Translations under genes and position numbers: made by a program | In this document: positions 24,395 through 37,270 of the stretch, one piece after another | Layout of the letters: every line of letters begins with the position of its first letter | How positions within the stretch are numbered: the stretch's first letter is position 1 | Notes under the pieces: model-generated | The model's input: only the letters and a program-made list of their open reading frames with translations | Databases searched by the model: none | What the model was told of the DNA's origin: nothing | Assembly (NCBI GenBank): GCA_030770535.1 | Contig: JASVEC010000003.1 | Coordinates: 1,798,001 to 1,862,000 of the forward strand | Source of the DNA: Batkoa obscura | Lineage: Eukaryota; Entomophthoromycota; Entomophthoromycetes; Entomophthorales; Batkoaceae | Direction: 5' to 3' | Length of the DNA: 64,000 nt

Positions 24395-27300
24395 ATGGAT
24401 TATGAATCTGATGAAGAGATCCGAGAATTACTTGAAGAGGAAATAGAAGGAGGATGGGAATATGATGAATTAATACCTTCAGACAATGAAACTAATAACA
24501 ACAATAAAACTCAATTATTTCAACATCCTTTTTTAAATAATGAAAAAGTAGAAGAAATAAAAGAAATGGGAGAAAATGAAGATATTGATGAGGAAGAAGG
24601 AGAGGAAGAAGAACATATACCAGGAGGGGATCAAATGGAAGATGAAAGAGATGAGGAAGAGGGAGATAAAAAACAGATACAAGAAGAAGAAGATAACTTG
24701 GAAGAAGAGGATATGGAAGGAATTGAAAGTTTAATGAATAAAATTAAAGAAAATATAAGTCAAGACAATTTAATGGATATTAATAATGATAGGTAAATAT
24801 AAAAAACAATTAGCAATTCAACTAATTTATTAAAAAATTTAAAAGAGAAGTCGTCTCATGGCAAGTATTCAATTCAGAAATTTCAACCTTAAAAGATGAT
24901 CTCGCTGTTACTAGTTCAGTTGGTACTAAAGGGGGTAAAAAATTAGGGCGTCGAGTACGAGGAGGTAAAAAAGGAGGAAGACGAAAAAATACATCACGTA
25001 ATCGAGAAATTAGCCCTGAAATCAAGTTTATGTTAGGAGAAGTAAACTATTATTATATTCAACAAGAATATTCTTCAGCATTGAAAATATTATTTGATAT
25101 TGTTAAAATGGATCCAACAATTTATGAAGCTTGGTTTGTGATGGGTTTAATTTATGAGGATTGTGAATTTAAAGTTAAAGCTTTAAATGTACTTTTTATT
25201 GCAGCTTATATTTCTCAGAACGATAATGCTTTGTGGAAAAAAGTGGCTAGATTATCAAAGTAAATTTTGATTTTAATTAAATTCAATTGATAAGTTTATA
25301 ATATTATTTATTAGGGATGAAGATCTACTTGAACAGGCTAGTTATTGTTATTCCAAAGCAATATTAAGTGATAAAACAGATATTGAAGCAATGAAAGAAA
25401 AAGCGGAATTAGCTATTGAAATGGATTATTTGTATACAGTAAATTATTAGTTGATTAATTTTAATATCATTATAAATTAAACCTTTTATTTAAGGCCATT
25501 CATAATTATAAACAGATATTAAAAATCACTCCTTATAATTTAGAACTAATGAATGATTTGATTTTATTAATAGTTAAAAATGAAGGTGATTTAACAGAAG
25601 CTATACCTTATATAGATGAAGCTATATTACAACATTTAACAAATGAAGAATTTAAAGGAGAATTAAAATATTGTTATTTGAATATAGCAACGGATGTTTA
25701 TTTATTAAATGGACAATACATTAAAGCATTAAGAAGAATTATTCGAGGTTGCTATTGTATATCTGAAACTAATTGGAATGAATGGAATGAAAGTGCTCAT
25801 TCACTAGAAAGTTTAATTGAAATCACAAATCAATTTTTATATTTTGATTTACCAATTGAAATTAAAATGAAAATTGGGACTTTATTAGCATTATTAAATT
25901 TAGATTTAGAAGCAGAGGTAAAGTTAATATTTTTATTTTATATAAATTTATATTAATTAAAATATAATGATATATTTATTATTTATTGTAGGAATATTTT
26001 AAATATTTATTGTTATTGGATGTTAATACTTATTTTAATACATTTATTGAAGTGGGTAAAGCATTAATTACTAAAAATAAAATTGAAAAAGGATTAGATA
26101 TTTTATTATATTTAGAACAAAATTGTAATGAGGTAATTGTTGATTTATATTAATTAGATAATTAAATAAACAAATAATTAAATGATGATTTTATTAATTT
26201 TACTTTTATTCTTAAATAGACAGTAAATGTAGAATTATTAATAATTATTGGTGAAGGATTTGAAAAATTAAATGAAGATGAAAAAGCAATTGAATATTAT
26301 TTAAAAGGTAAACAATTGAACTTCAATATTGAAATGAATATTAAATGTATTTTTTATTAACTTTTATTTCATTTTTATTTTTATTTAGCTGATAATTTTA
26401 CGGATGGTATATTGGAAATTAGTTTAGCTTTGGAAAGGTTATATATAAAAATAGATAAATCAGATATAGCTAAATATTATACTAGTAGAAGTAAGTAATG
26501 TTATAAACATTTATTTAATAATCGATTGATTAATAACTAATAACTTTAGTTGCTAATTTTAAAAACGAATTAATAAAAGAAAAAAAGAAAAAGAAGAATT
26601 TACGAAATAAAAATAAAAATAAAAATAAAAGGACAACGAAAACAAATGATGAATTAAATGAACATATAATATTTAATGAAATTACAAATAATGAAATTGA
26701 AATTGATAATGATAATGAAATCAAAGATCCAGATTATATTGATGAAGGTGCTGATAGCGAAGAAGAAGAAGAAGAAGAAGAATATAAGATAAATGTAATT
26801 CGAAGTTTCAAAGGAAATAATTTTAAACAAATAAGAGAAAAAGAATTAAAGAATCGAGGAACAAGAAGAAAAAGAATTGGAAAAAATAAATTAAGAAATA
26901 ATCAATTATTAATTAATAAACTTATAATTAAATTAGAATCTTTAGATTTGAATCAAATATTAGAAAATGAAGAATATGGAAGATTTTTTATAAAAATGTA
27001 TTATCAAGTATATCGAGAATTTATATTAGAAATTTATAAAAAAGAAAAATATAAACAAATTAAAGGAAGTGAAAAAGTGCTAAATATTTATTTAGATTTA
27101 AAATATGATTCTAGTTTTAAAACATTAATTTGTTCGATTGAATTAAGGAGATGGTTAAAATTAATATTAAAAGCAACTAACATTATGATTCATTATAATT
27201 TATTAAATGAATTATTAGCTATGTTAAATAGTATTACTTTATCTCAATGTTTTAGAACTCTAAAAAAATTAAAATTATTTTTTTTAATGTTATATATTGG

Positions 27301-28063
27301 TAAGTTATTATAATATATTAATATATTAATAATATTAATTTAAAATTCAATTTTAGGTTCAAATGAAAAAAGTCAAAATTATGAATTGTCTATTGATTTA
27401 GCTCGTAAAGTATGTACTGATGCAGTAATTTATTATCCAGGAGAAAAATATTCGTTTTTATTAGCTTTATCAAGTGGAAGTAAAGAGCGTCAAATGAATG
27501 CTAATACACGTAGTAAATTATTAAAATACTTACGAAGAAAAATTGATAGTAATGTACAGGATTATTATACTTATTATTTTTATGGACATTTAAGAAGTTT
27601 ATCCAAGAGTTATACATTAGCTATTAAATCATTTCAACAAGCATTGAATCAATTAGAAAGTCAACAAATATCAACAAACTCTCAATTAGAAGCTAAACAA
27701 GATAATCAAGCTCAACTTTATTTATATTTGGCAGTTACTCATTTTCATGAAGCTATTAAAAGAACGAGTAATAATCGACAATATGAAATTTTATTAGGTT
27801 TTTCTTATTTGAAAAAATATGCTAAATTAAAAAAGTATACTCAACAAGTTTATTTTAATTTAGCTAGAGCTTATCATCATTTTAATTTACTTCCAATGGC
27901 TGTCAAACATTATAAAAAAGTATTACAATTATCTGAGATGGAAGAAATTGAAGACAAATTTGATTTAAAATTTGAAGCCGCATATAATTTATCCAATTTA
28001 TTTTTAAGTGTTAATAATCATCCATTGGCTTATTATTATAGAATAAAATATTTAAAATATTGA
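24395..28063 (+). CDS. TFC4: TFIIIC subunit TFC4/GTF3C3 (tau131), TPR protein
   Basis: Scaffold of the transcription factor that binds tRNA-gene A boxes and recruits TFIIIB for RNA polymerase III. Nine exons (24395-24792, 24846-25259, 25315-25438, 25495-25917, 25992-26132, 26220-26307, 26389-26490, 26550-27299, 27357-28063) encode 1048 aa, matching the ~1000-aa family. Order: an acidic N-terminus, a basic Gly/Lys/Arg patch (GRRVRGGKKGGRRKN), then N-terminal TPRs. The TPRs include EVNYYYIQQEYSSALKIL and MDPTIYEAWFVMGLIYED. A charged Lys/Asn/Glu linker (about exon 8) follows, then C-terminal TPRs (NLARAYHHFNLLPMAVKHY). The two TPR arrays around a charged insert are the TFC4 layout. Confidence 0.9.
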
Positions 28064-28341
28064 AGTATATAAAAGAAAATGGATAAATAAAAAATATTAA
28101 TAAATACATTAATAATTTTAAAGTTTATTTTTGATTTTGAATATTTTTTGATTTTTCTCAAAAATGTAATTTCCCCATTAAAAAAGAATCGAATAATCGA
28201 TACCAATTAAGGTAATAAAATAGGTGATCGAATTAGTAAGCAAAAAAAATTTCTACTGATGACATAACATAAAACACAAAAAAAGAATCCAAATTCTTTC
28301 AACTTTTTAATTTATTAAAAAAAAAAAACAATAACTTCAAA

Positions 28342-29457
28342 ATGCCACGCATGGACCTTAATAGTTATGAAAAGAGTCAAGAAACTCATCAATCCATTGT
28401 CTTAGAACCCGAAAAATATGTGATTCAAATTCCCAATTTAAATTTTGATTTTGGTGGTCCACCAATATTAAGAAACCTGCAATTAAATGTGCCCAAAGGT
28501 GCATGTTGTTTACTAGTAGGCGCCAATGGAGCTGGCAAGAGTACTTTATTAAGGTAAGTTGAATTGGAATTTCATTTTATAATAAAGAAAGCTAGTATAT
28601 TGAATTAAAACTAATGATTCTAATTTAGAATCTTAGCTGGAAAACGTATGATAAAAGAAGAAGCTTATATCTTAGGTAAAAGAGCTTTTGTTGATCGTCC
28701 AGCAGGAGTGACTTATCTCGGTATTGAATGGGCAAACAATCCGGCAACAAAATTAGATATTGAAGTTGGTTACCTTATTAAAACATGTGGTGGGGAACTT
28801 TACCCACAACGACGAGATGAACTTATCCGACTTTTAGATGTTGATCCAAGTTGGCATATGCATCAAGTATCGGATGGTGAAAGAAGAAGAGTTCAATTAG
28901 TTATTGGATTATTACAACCATGGGAAATATTATTGTTAGATGAGGTTACTGTGGATTTAGATGTTATGGTGAGAAGTAATTTATTTCAATTTTTAAAGAA
29001 GGAGACCTTGGAAAGAAAGGTAAGTATATTATATGCTACTCATATCTTTGATGGACTTGGTTTTTGGCCCACTCATGTGGCCCATATTCATAGGGGTGAA
29101 ATATTAAGTTTAAATCCAATATTGGATATTAAAGATAAAAAAGAAGATAAAAAGAAAGAAGAAAATGTTCAATTAAGACATCCTCATTTAAATTTAAGAT
29201 TATCAGAATTTCCTGAATTATTAGATGCAGTAGCTCATACTCAACATCAATTAGATAATGGGGAAATTGCAGATTCTCCTTTACTTAAAATTGTAGAAAA
29301 ATGGCTAAGATTGGATTTTATTGATCGACTTCAAAAAGGAGACATACGTGCTCATGGTAGTGGTGAAGGGGCTACAACTCAACATAGTATTTGGGATGAA
29401 TTATCAGAAGATGTAGATAAATATGGTGATAAATATTATAATTATTGGAAGAGATAA
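28342..29457 (+). CDS. CAF16: CAF16-type ABC ATPase (CCR4-NOT associated)
   Basis: Two exons (28342-28553, 28629-29457) encode 346 aa, a soluble ABC ATPase with no membrane span. Walker A is GANGAGKST (60-68). The signature is the CAF16-specific VSDGERRRVQL (~151-161), not the usual LSGGQ. Walker B is EILLLDEVTVDLDV (~170-183), followed by the H-loop ATHIFDGL. Yeast Caf16 associates with the CCR4-NOT mRNA decay and transcription complex. Plants and fungi share this I-subfamily ABC protein. All ATP-binding residues are present. A Lys/Asp/Glu-rich insert and a C-terminal WDELSED tail follow. The start is the first ATG after an A-rich leader. Confidence 0.93.
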
Positions 29458-29560
29458 AAAATTAAAGAGCTATATAAAATAAAATATTATAATATATAAC
29501 TAGCAATATTTTTTTTTGTTTTTGTTTTTTTATTCATATTTTTTTTAAATAAATAACAGT

Positions 29561-31400
29561 TTAACTTAAAATTTGATAAATAGTAGTCGCCTTATTTTCG
29601 ATATTAGCTAAAGAAGCAAATCTTGATTTTCCTTCTTTTAAACAAGTTAACATAAATTTTAAATAGGCTTGACAAAATACATTAAATGATGAATTCTTAT
29701 TTTTTTCAGAAAAAGTTAATAATGTAAACATAAATTGAGAAGCACTCCACCATTTATAAATTGTACCCCGAAATATAAACCCATTTCTTTTTAGTCCATA
29801 CATTATTGTATATGCTCCAAAATAAGCAGCTATTATTCTTTTTTCTTCTCCTGTTAAACTAGAAAATTCTCTTAATGTCATTGTAGGTAATTCCATATTC
29901 AAATTATTTAATATAATGGAATTATGATTGAATTGATGATGAGTAGAATAAATATCATGTAACGCTGAATAATAATCAATATAAACATTTAAATCTAAAT
30001 CATTATTAGGTAAAATTGGAGATAATAAAAATCCACTATCTTCATTTAATTTAAAATAATATTTAAACCAACAATGAAAAGCAAATTCCAATTTATTACG
30101 ATGTTTTATAAAACATTGAAATTTCTTTTCTTTTTCTTGTAAATTTGAGTTTAATTTCGTTTCTTCTTGTTGAATATTTTCATTCATTAAATTATTTTTT
30201 GGATAATATTCTTCTTTAATTATATTATATCTTGAAATTAATCTGGAATAAACAAATACAAATAAGTGAAACTCATATGTTTTCTCAAATTCATTGAGTA
30301 AATCCTCTTTTCTTTTAATACCTGCCAAATCTTTTAATTGAACTTGTCGATCACATATTGCTAATATTGGCGGTCTTCCTGTACAATGCATTAATAATTG
30401 TTCTACAATAGCAATACCCCACCAAATTCTTTGATATGAACTTCTTTTACTTTTATCTCGATGACATTGATGTAATCCTAAAGTAATAGCATGTTTATAA
30501 GCTAAGCCTAAAAAAAAACTACTTGATGCCATTAAACCATCTTTTTCACTTATATTATTTTGCATACTTAATATTGTTAGAGATTGTACTAAATAAATAC
30601 TTGGTTTTAAATATTGTTTTTTTAAACTTAATTTAATATCTCTTTCAATTAACAACGAATGTTCTTGAATAACTTCACAATCTGGATGAAACGATAATGC
30701 TGTTAAATGAACGACATTAACTAATAATTTAAAAGCTTCATCTTTAAACCAAAGCTTATTGAAAAAAATAGTTAAAAAACAAGTTTCATCAATAATTGGA
30801 AAAAACGGATTAAAATCTCGAAAAAATACTAAAATTAAATAATTTGATAGAAACCCCATACTTTCTATTAAACTTTCTTTTTTGACTATTGTTTTTGAAT
30901 GTTGTATAGGTTGACTAAAACTAGAATCATTCATTTTGATAAAATGTAAGAAAGCTGGTATTTCTTTCTTCCAAGAGGCTAAAAAAAAAATTAATGGATT
31001 AAACTCTAAATTAATAGTACTGGATCTACTAAGCATTAACATTGTTCTACAATTGGTTTTAATTTCTTTTTGTTTTATCAATTCTCGCATTTTTTCTTCT
31101 ATGTTCTTTTTAATATTTTCTTGTTTAACTACTGTTTCTACATTTAATCCAGTTTCTTTTTTATATTCTACTTGATCATAGGTACACTGTTTACGTCGTC
31201 GAATACATAATGAGCAACTTGGTTTTTTTGAATTACACTTACGTCGACTACGTCGACATTGATCACATACTCTAACTGGTCTACCTGCCCTTGCTCGAAC
31301 TTCTGTTTCTAGGCTAAACTCTGGCTTTTTATATTTATTAGTTAAAAATTGAAACTTAATAATATTTAAAACTTACTTTTTGATCACTTAACTTGGCCAT
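29561..31400 (-). CDS. Zn2Cys6 transcription factor with fungal-specific TF domain
   Basis: Two exons (31377-31400, 29561-31324) encode 595 aa. The binuclear zinc cluster has Cys at 28, 31, 38, 45, 48 and 55 (CDQCRRSRRKC, CSLC, C). A GRP-type basic stretch (RARAGRPVR) just before it resembles an AT hook. The middle (about 120-330) matches the fungal transcription-factor homology region, with FFRDFNPFFPIIDE near its start and RIWWGIAIVEQLL later. The family binds CGG-containing half sites as dimers and often regulates metabolism. The target is unknown. It is tail-to-tail with CAF16, about 100 bp apart. Confidence is high for class and low for role. Confidence 0.9.
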
Positions 31401-32944
31401 AAATTTTTAAAGATTGATAAATTTTTAATCTTTGATTTTTAAAATACTAACATCTTTTTTTGATTGCGACCTTTGAATTGCATAAATTGAAACCTTTTAA
31501 TGCTTGACTAGTTCCTTATTTAGAAAGCATCGTTTCAGATTTTCAAGGGATGATTTTGAAATGAATTTCAATATTAATAATAATAATTAATAGAAAGTAT
31601 AGCACAATGTAATATATATACTTATTTAAAAAAGTTTGAATAGTAAAGTATTACATACAATAAAACTTCATAAAATTTCAAGTTGAAATCAGAAATAATT
31701 TAAAATAATTTGATGCTAAGTTAAACTTAGCTTACTTGAATTCACAATAAATATTCTATCATGTTTTAAAACATATTAAATAATGAGTTTAACATAATCT
31801 TATTATTTAATTTAACCAAATAGTATTACATTATAAAAATGATTAATAATTAGTGTACTAATTAGTAATACTATAAAATTAAAGCTTTAAAGTTTATAAA
31901 TTTCTATTGATACTTAAGATAATGCACTAAACTTAGCTAGCTAGCTTACTTACGCTAACTGTCTTTACTATCAGCTCTCTCTTTTTTTCTTACAAATTTA
32001 CATCATACAATATAAAATATTGATAAAATAATAAATTTTATGATAATAATATAGATATTTATTTTTTTTAACTTATTTAATTTTAAAAAATGATAACTTA
32101 TTCTGTAAACTATTTAATTGATTTTCTGAAGAAATGCAAATGACTTTTGCAAAAAGCAAATATTAAATATGAAACTAAATATTAAAAGTTGTCATTTGTC
32201 GTTACTTTACAAGAAACATAAATGAATATAAGATTGGCAGTTAAATTTAATATCAAATTACAAAAATACTCTTTGTTAAAAGAATTAAAAGTTAAACTTA
32301 TACTACATATTTTTATAAAAATTTAGCATTTTGTGTACTTATTGAGTAAATGTTATTTACATCCAACTAACTAAATAGAACGTAAATCGGCTAACTGTCG
32401 TATCCTAGTTGTATAAAGTTATATATACAAAACTGAAGGTTCTAAACTCATAAAACAAAGTAAATGGTTTTAATGCTTAAAGTAATGTAGGGTTATACCA
32501 ATGACCATATATTCCCAATCAAAAACCCCTGTCCACTTATATTCAAGTTATAGCTAAACATAGATTGATATAAAAGAGTCATAAACTCTATAATTTAGCT
32601 AACTTCCTTTTACTGAATTTTAAAGTTTGAAAACAATGAGATGTGAAGTGGAATTCTTGGTTTATGTTAATTTTGAAAAATTAGGCCTGAGCTCAGTGTT
32701 TTGAAGCTATAGGCATTTGATTGGAGAATTTTTATGAAAGAAAATCGTTGGTTCTTGAATTAATTTACGCCAATGAAATGAACTATATTTTTTGATAACA
32801 TAAAACTTGCAGCTTCAGCTTAACAAGTGCTCACTTTATCACATTACAGCCTATCTTAAGATTAAATAAGTTACTTATAGTTTAAAAAATCATCACGTTA
32901 ATATTTCAAAAGAACTAAACACATTTATGTTTTCTTTTTTTAAA
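31401..32944. other. 1.5-kb spacer, possible promoter of the downstream ORF
   Basis: AT-rich and non-coding except near the end. There TATAAAAG at 32569 is followed by an ATG at 32636 opening a 22-codon frame (MRCEVEFLVYVNFEKLG then LSSVF). This could be the first exon of a small gene, but I could not place a convincing splice to what follows. Confidence 0.45.
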
Positions 32945-32965
32945 TTTTCTTTTTTAAAATGGTAG

Positions 32966-33439
32966 ATATGTTCTAAGAAAAGCCCTGAGGATAGCCCTAT
33001 CTCTATCTATAAGTGTATCAACAAAGATTTAGATATTAAAGCAGGCTATAAAACACATGGCAAAAAATCAAAAGATGCTAGCGAGATAACAATAGAGATA
33101 AAGAAGGATATGGATATATTTAAAGGATATATAAGAAATGCTTTATACAATGCAACTGATCTTGAAGAGTATAGAAGCCTGCCCTATATCGATGTACCCG
33201 TAAGAAATGTAAGACTCAATACTCCTATACTTAAAGAAAGAAAATGGCATAAAACACGCTCAATGCAACAACTTGTAGAAGCTTATGAAAATATAATTTT
33301 AAGACTTGTAAACAATGAATTTGAAGTTCTTAAAGAACTTATTGACAGTGAACTTGATAAAAACATACGTTATGAGCTCAAAAATGCTTCTTTTTCACTA
33401 AAAGTATTTTACCATAACTATTTAATTGGCGATCCGTAG
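32966..33439 (+). CDS. Unidentified open exon or gene remnant
   Basis: An uninterrupted frame reading CSKKSPEDSPISIYKCINKD and on to a terminal YHNYLIGDP stop, about 157 codons. The codons use more G/C at third positions than the spacers, and the residue mix is soluble and charged (for example LKERKWHKTRSMQQLVEAYE), so it looks truly protein-derived. The first in-frame ATG is only at 33110. The upstream extension past it suggests an exon whose start lies before 32960, perhaps the TATA/ATG at 32569/32636. I do not recognise the family. It may be an intact small spliced gene or the 3' part of a decayed one. Confidence 0.45.
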   Translation: MCSKKSPEDSPISIYKCINKDLDIKAGYKTHGKKSKDASEITIEIKKDMDIFKGYIRNALYNATDLEEYRSLPYIDVPVRNVRLNTPILKERKWHKTRSMQQLVEAYENIILRLVNNEFEVLKELIDSELDKNIRYELKNASFSLKVFYHNYLIGDP

Positions 33440-34891
33440 CTATTAAAAATAATAAGCTTTATGGAATTATCAATTGGAAATATACTGGTTATTGTTCCTC
33501 GAGAACTCGAAGCTATTATGGAAAGATATTTTATTTATGTTATGGTATGGGGGTATCGGTACAATGTTGTCCACTGATAAAAAAATCAATAAATAGATTT
33601 TTTTCACTCTCACCCTAACTCCAACCTGAATTTATTATAAAGATAATCCATATAGAGGGGGTGTTTTTTTTGAGTTCATCGCTTTTTCCATCTTTTAAGC
33701 ACTATTTGAGTGGAAAAATTGTTAGTAAAATTCTTAAACAAAAAAATACATCCCTATATAAATAAAATCTCACTTTAAAATTAAAATTAAAATTTTGTTA
33801 TCAATTTTTACCTTATGTTGCAAACATCATTCTTTACCAAAAAATTTAATTTACAACACTGTATCAGTACTCCCATACTACAACTGCCTTCTATGGAAAT
33901 TAACGACTAGTCCATCCTTTCCTGGAGATAGATCCACATGACAAAAGCTTAGCCTCAGATAATGCATTTGGAAATGCGGCTATAAAGACTCAATTTCACA
34001 CAGGTATTTCACTCGCTGTAAAGTCACTTTTCTATGGTGCTTAGCTATTAAATGGCTAATAAATCTAGGAAAATTGTCATACTCACCTATAAAGGTGGAT
34101 ATCTAATAGCTTTGAAATAAAAACAAATTTTGATAAGATACTCATGTTTATGAAATTTATTATTTTTCATTTATAATAACTGTAGCTCATGTCAACTTTT
34201 GTAAATCTATAGATGATGATGCCTATTTATTATTTCCTTCAACCACTGAAACTAATAATGTTGTTTTTGAATAATTTAGTGATACATATAATCTTAGAAT
34301 AGAACATACTTTGGACAAAGATCAAGAAGAATAGCCTAATTCCTGGGCAGTATGCCCTATAGTTCAAACTTAGATAAATCTCTCTCTCTGGAATACAATA
34401 AATGTCATGTTTGTTAGTAAAAAATCGGAACACAATAATTGTCTCATATTATAAATTTAAGCAGACAAATTACTTAATTTAAGAATTAATCTGCTCAAAA
34501 CAAAATTAAAATAAGTTATATTATAATACTTTATTTATTTAAGGCCTCCACGTAATTGCAAAAGCCAATATGAAAATAAATTTTTGCTGTAGAAGATGCT
34601 CAAAATGATAATCTAAATACATATATCAACTTAGTTTATTTATTTATTAAGACAGTAAGCTTAATATGGAAACTGCTAAAAAATATGTTATTTATTGTGT
34701 CCTGGAAAGTAGTTATTAGCCTTCCTGTAGATTTAAGTTTATTGGTGGTGCTCTTAACTTGTTTTAATTGGTCGATTCTCTCTTCTTATCCTATCATCTC
34801 AATTTGTTCGCCTTGCCTATCTTTTTAAGATCAAATAAACTGCTTATGAATTAGAAAATTTCTATTGCATCATAAATTAAACAAAAGGAAG
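33440..34891. other. Spacer with one MITE and possible coding relics
   Basis: Holds a family-1 MITE (33653-33757). A short coding-like stretch around 33942-34011 reads DPHDKSLASDNAFGNAAIKT and looks like a decayed exon. The rest is AT-rich with no continuous frame. Confidence 0.45.
33653..33757 (-). mobile_element. MITE family 1 copy
   Basis: TA-flanked, begins GAGGGGGTGTTTTTTTT and ends ATACATCCCTA. Core with AAGCACTATTTGAGTGG. Confidence 0.82.
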
Positions 34892-36034
34892 ATGAATGAA
34901 GGTAATAAATCACCAATAATAGATGTACTTTTGACTAACTAAAATTAATAGAAACCTTATTTAAAAGTCGGTTATCAGTAGATGATAGAATTATTAAAAG
35001 ATGTATCAAAAGATATCAAGCTTTTGTTAAGGCAATTAAAAGTAAAAAGAGTAAAACTGAGATGTAAGTTAAATTATTTAAATCAAATGGGACATTTTTC
35101 TGATTAAAACATAGTAATTTATTATATCAACAATTTGAAAATGATTTGGCTCAAGCTGAGTTGAGTTTATCTGCTTCGGAAATGACCATGATCGCTTTAG
35201 AGCATGAGGAGAAAGTCATTAAAAAAGATGAGGATATTATAGGTAAAATTTAAGTTTAAAATTTAGTTTTTTAGTTTTTAAACTAGATGCATAGAAAAAA
35301 GTACCAAAGAATACGAAATTGCGATTTTAAAAAATGAACAAATTTTAAAGTTAGCCAAAGAAGAACGATTAAAGAGTAAACAATATGATCACCTTAAAGC
35401 AGAACTTTTTAGTTTAAAACCATATTCCAAATTGATAAAGTAAATATTTAACGTTAAATTTTTGATTACAAAGTTGATGTTTTATTTATTTTTTATAGAG
35501 AAACCGAAGTCTTAGAAAAAGAAAAAGAAGCAATAGATGTGGAAAGACAAACACAACAAAAATGTATAACAATAGCTAAACATCGATTAAATTTAATGTT
35601 AGATGAACTTATTAATTTTGATAATCTTGTTAATGATATTGGAAATAATCCATTAATAACATTAACGAAATTTAATAAAGAAAATCCCGATTTTGATTTT
35701 GAAGAAGCTAGAAAAAAATATGACATTGAACAAGGGTTAGATAAAGTGTTTTTGAATTTAAAAGGAAAAATTAATTCAAAAGAGTTGAGTTTGGATATTG
35801 ATACTACAGCTCAATCGAAAAATTTGTCAGTTAATGGACAAAAAAGTAAAATTATTGAGGTAAGCGAGAGTTTTTTTAGTTCTAGTCAATATTGACATTG
35901 TAATTATGTAGAAAAAAGGATATCGTTCCAAACATAGTGGTAATAGCTCACCAAGATCAAAGAGGTCCCCAGTCATTGAAGAAGGTGAATTGATTTCGGA
36001 TACTCCACCTTTAAAACATCATCGACTTGATTAA
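34892..36034 (+). CDS. THOC7: THO complex subunit 7
   Basis: Six exons (34892-34901, 34952-35063, 35115-35242, 35295-35439, 35499-35859, 35912-36034) encode 292 aa. The N-terminal DDRIIKRCIKRYQAF and the long coiled coil (LYQQFENDLAQAELSLS; EKSTKEYEIAILKNEQ; RLKSKQYDHLKAELF) follow the THOC7/Mft1 pattern. So does the region with KPYSKLIKETEVLEKEKEAI. The protein then extends into a basic Ser/Arg-rich tail (SPRSKRSPVIEEGE). THO couples transcription elongation to mRNA export in the nucleus. The first exon is only ten nucleotides (Met-Asn-Glu plus one base), so the start is less certain than the rest. It is longer than human THOC7 (204 aa) because of the tail. Confidence 0.8.
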
Positions 36035-37270
36035 TCTTAATGATCTAACTTTTTTAAAATTTACTGAAAGTTTGCATTTTAAATTAAATATTTTATCTTT
36101 TGTATTTATTTAAATAGTCATTATTGTATATGTTGAATTACTATGCTGGTCTATAGTTATAATTAGGTTGACCTTATTTTTATTCAATGTCAATAATATA
36201 ATATTAAAGCACCAACTAGATCAAGCTATTGTTTTTGATTCATAAGTTAGAGTTAGAAACTTTGCAGTTGAATGTCTTATATAAAAGCTTTCTTTTATTA
36301 AATGCTAAGTGATTAAAAAGTAATACCATTTAAAAAATGATAGCATTAAGTTTAAATTAATTAATTTATAGTTATGCAATATTTAAAGATAATAATATAA
36401 CTTGGAACTTTACAACTTTGTTTCTGTTCTATTAAACAGTCATGCGAAAGAAACTTTAAAGAATAACAACTTATTCTAGTGCTCTGACTAAATATTATCT
36501 AAGTTTATTATGGACTTTGTTTAACTTTTTGGGATAAGGAAATAAGCTTTTTAATTAGCTTTTTAATTAGCTTTAAAACCTGAGGCGAAATAATTTTATC
36601 ATATATTAAGTTACATTAAGTTAAGTATTGTGCTTTGTTTAATAGAATATTAAAATAAATATTAAAATAAATATTATTTTTAAAATTGTCAAGGTGAAAT
36701 TGTATTTATTTTAATATAAGCCAAATAGCAGACTAAATGTTTTATAATTCAAAACTATCATTAATAAAATTTTATTCTTAAACATTTTTAAATTTGCTGT
36801 AGAAATAGCATTAGATAAGCTTCTAAAATGATTAAAATCCTTTAGTTTATATCTAAAATTAGAATTTAACAATGGATATCAGGTTAGAATGACATCATCT
36901 GTTTCAGGTTAGGAGGAGAATGCTTAAAAATGCATAAAAGCATTAAGTTGAATGTTTCAATAGTTAGAAACAGATAAGCACGTTGAAGATTAAAGAAGGA
37001 GGCTAAGCTAAATTAGAGCTTAAACTGCAAATGAAACGACAAGTTTGCATTTCCCCATAAATTTAAAATGATAACTGAAACCTAGCTTTAACGCACCAAT
37101 TCACTTCAATTTTAAAGGGAAGCTGTTTCAAATTGTAAAATTATTAAAATCCTCAATTAAAAAGTATAAAATCCATCAGAAAGCATTTAAAACAGTCACG
37201 GTTTTACTTTTCATTTTTTAAAACAATTTGACTTACAAAAAAATTCAAATTCAATTCAATATTAGAACAA
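36035..37270. other. 1.2-kb spacer upstream of the MedA-like gene
   Basis: AT-rich, no frame or repeat recognised. A long upstream region is usual for developmental regulators. Confidence 0.5.

Noticed and set aside
34239-34433. 64-codon minus-strand frame
   Set aside because: No domain, weak composition, and no neighbouring exons.
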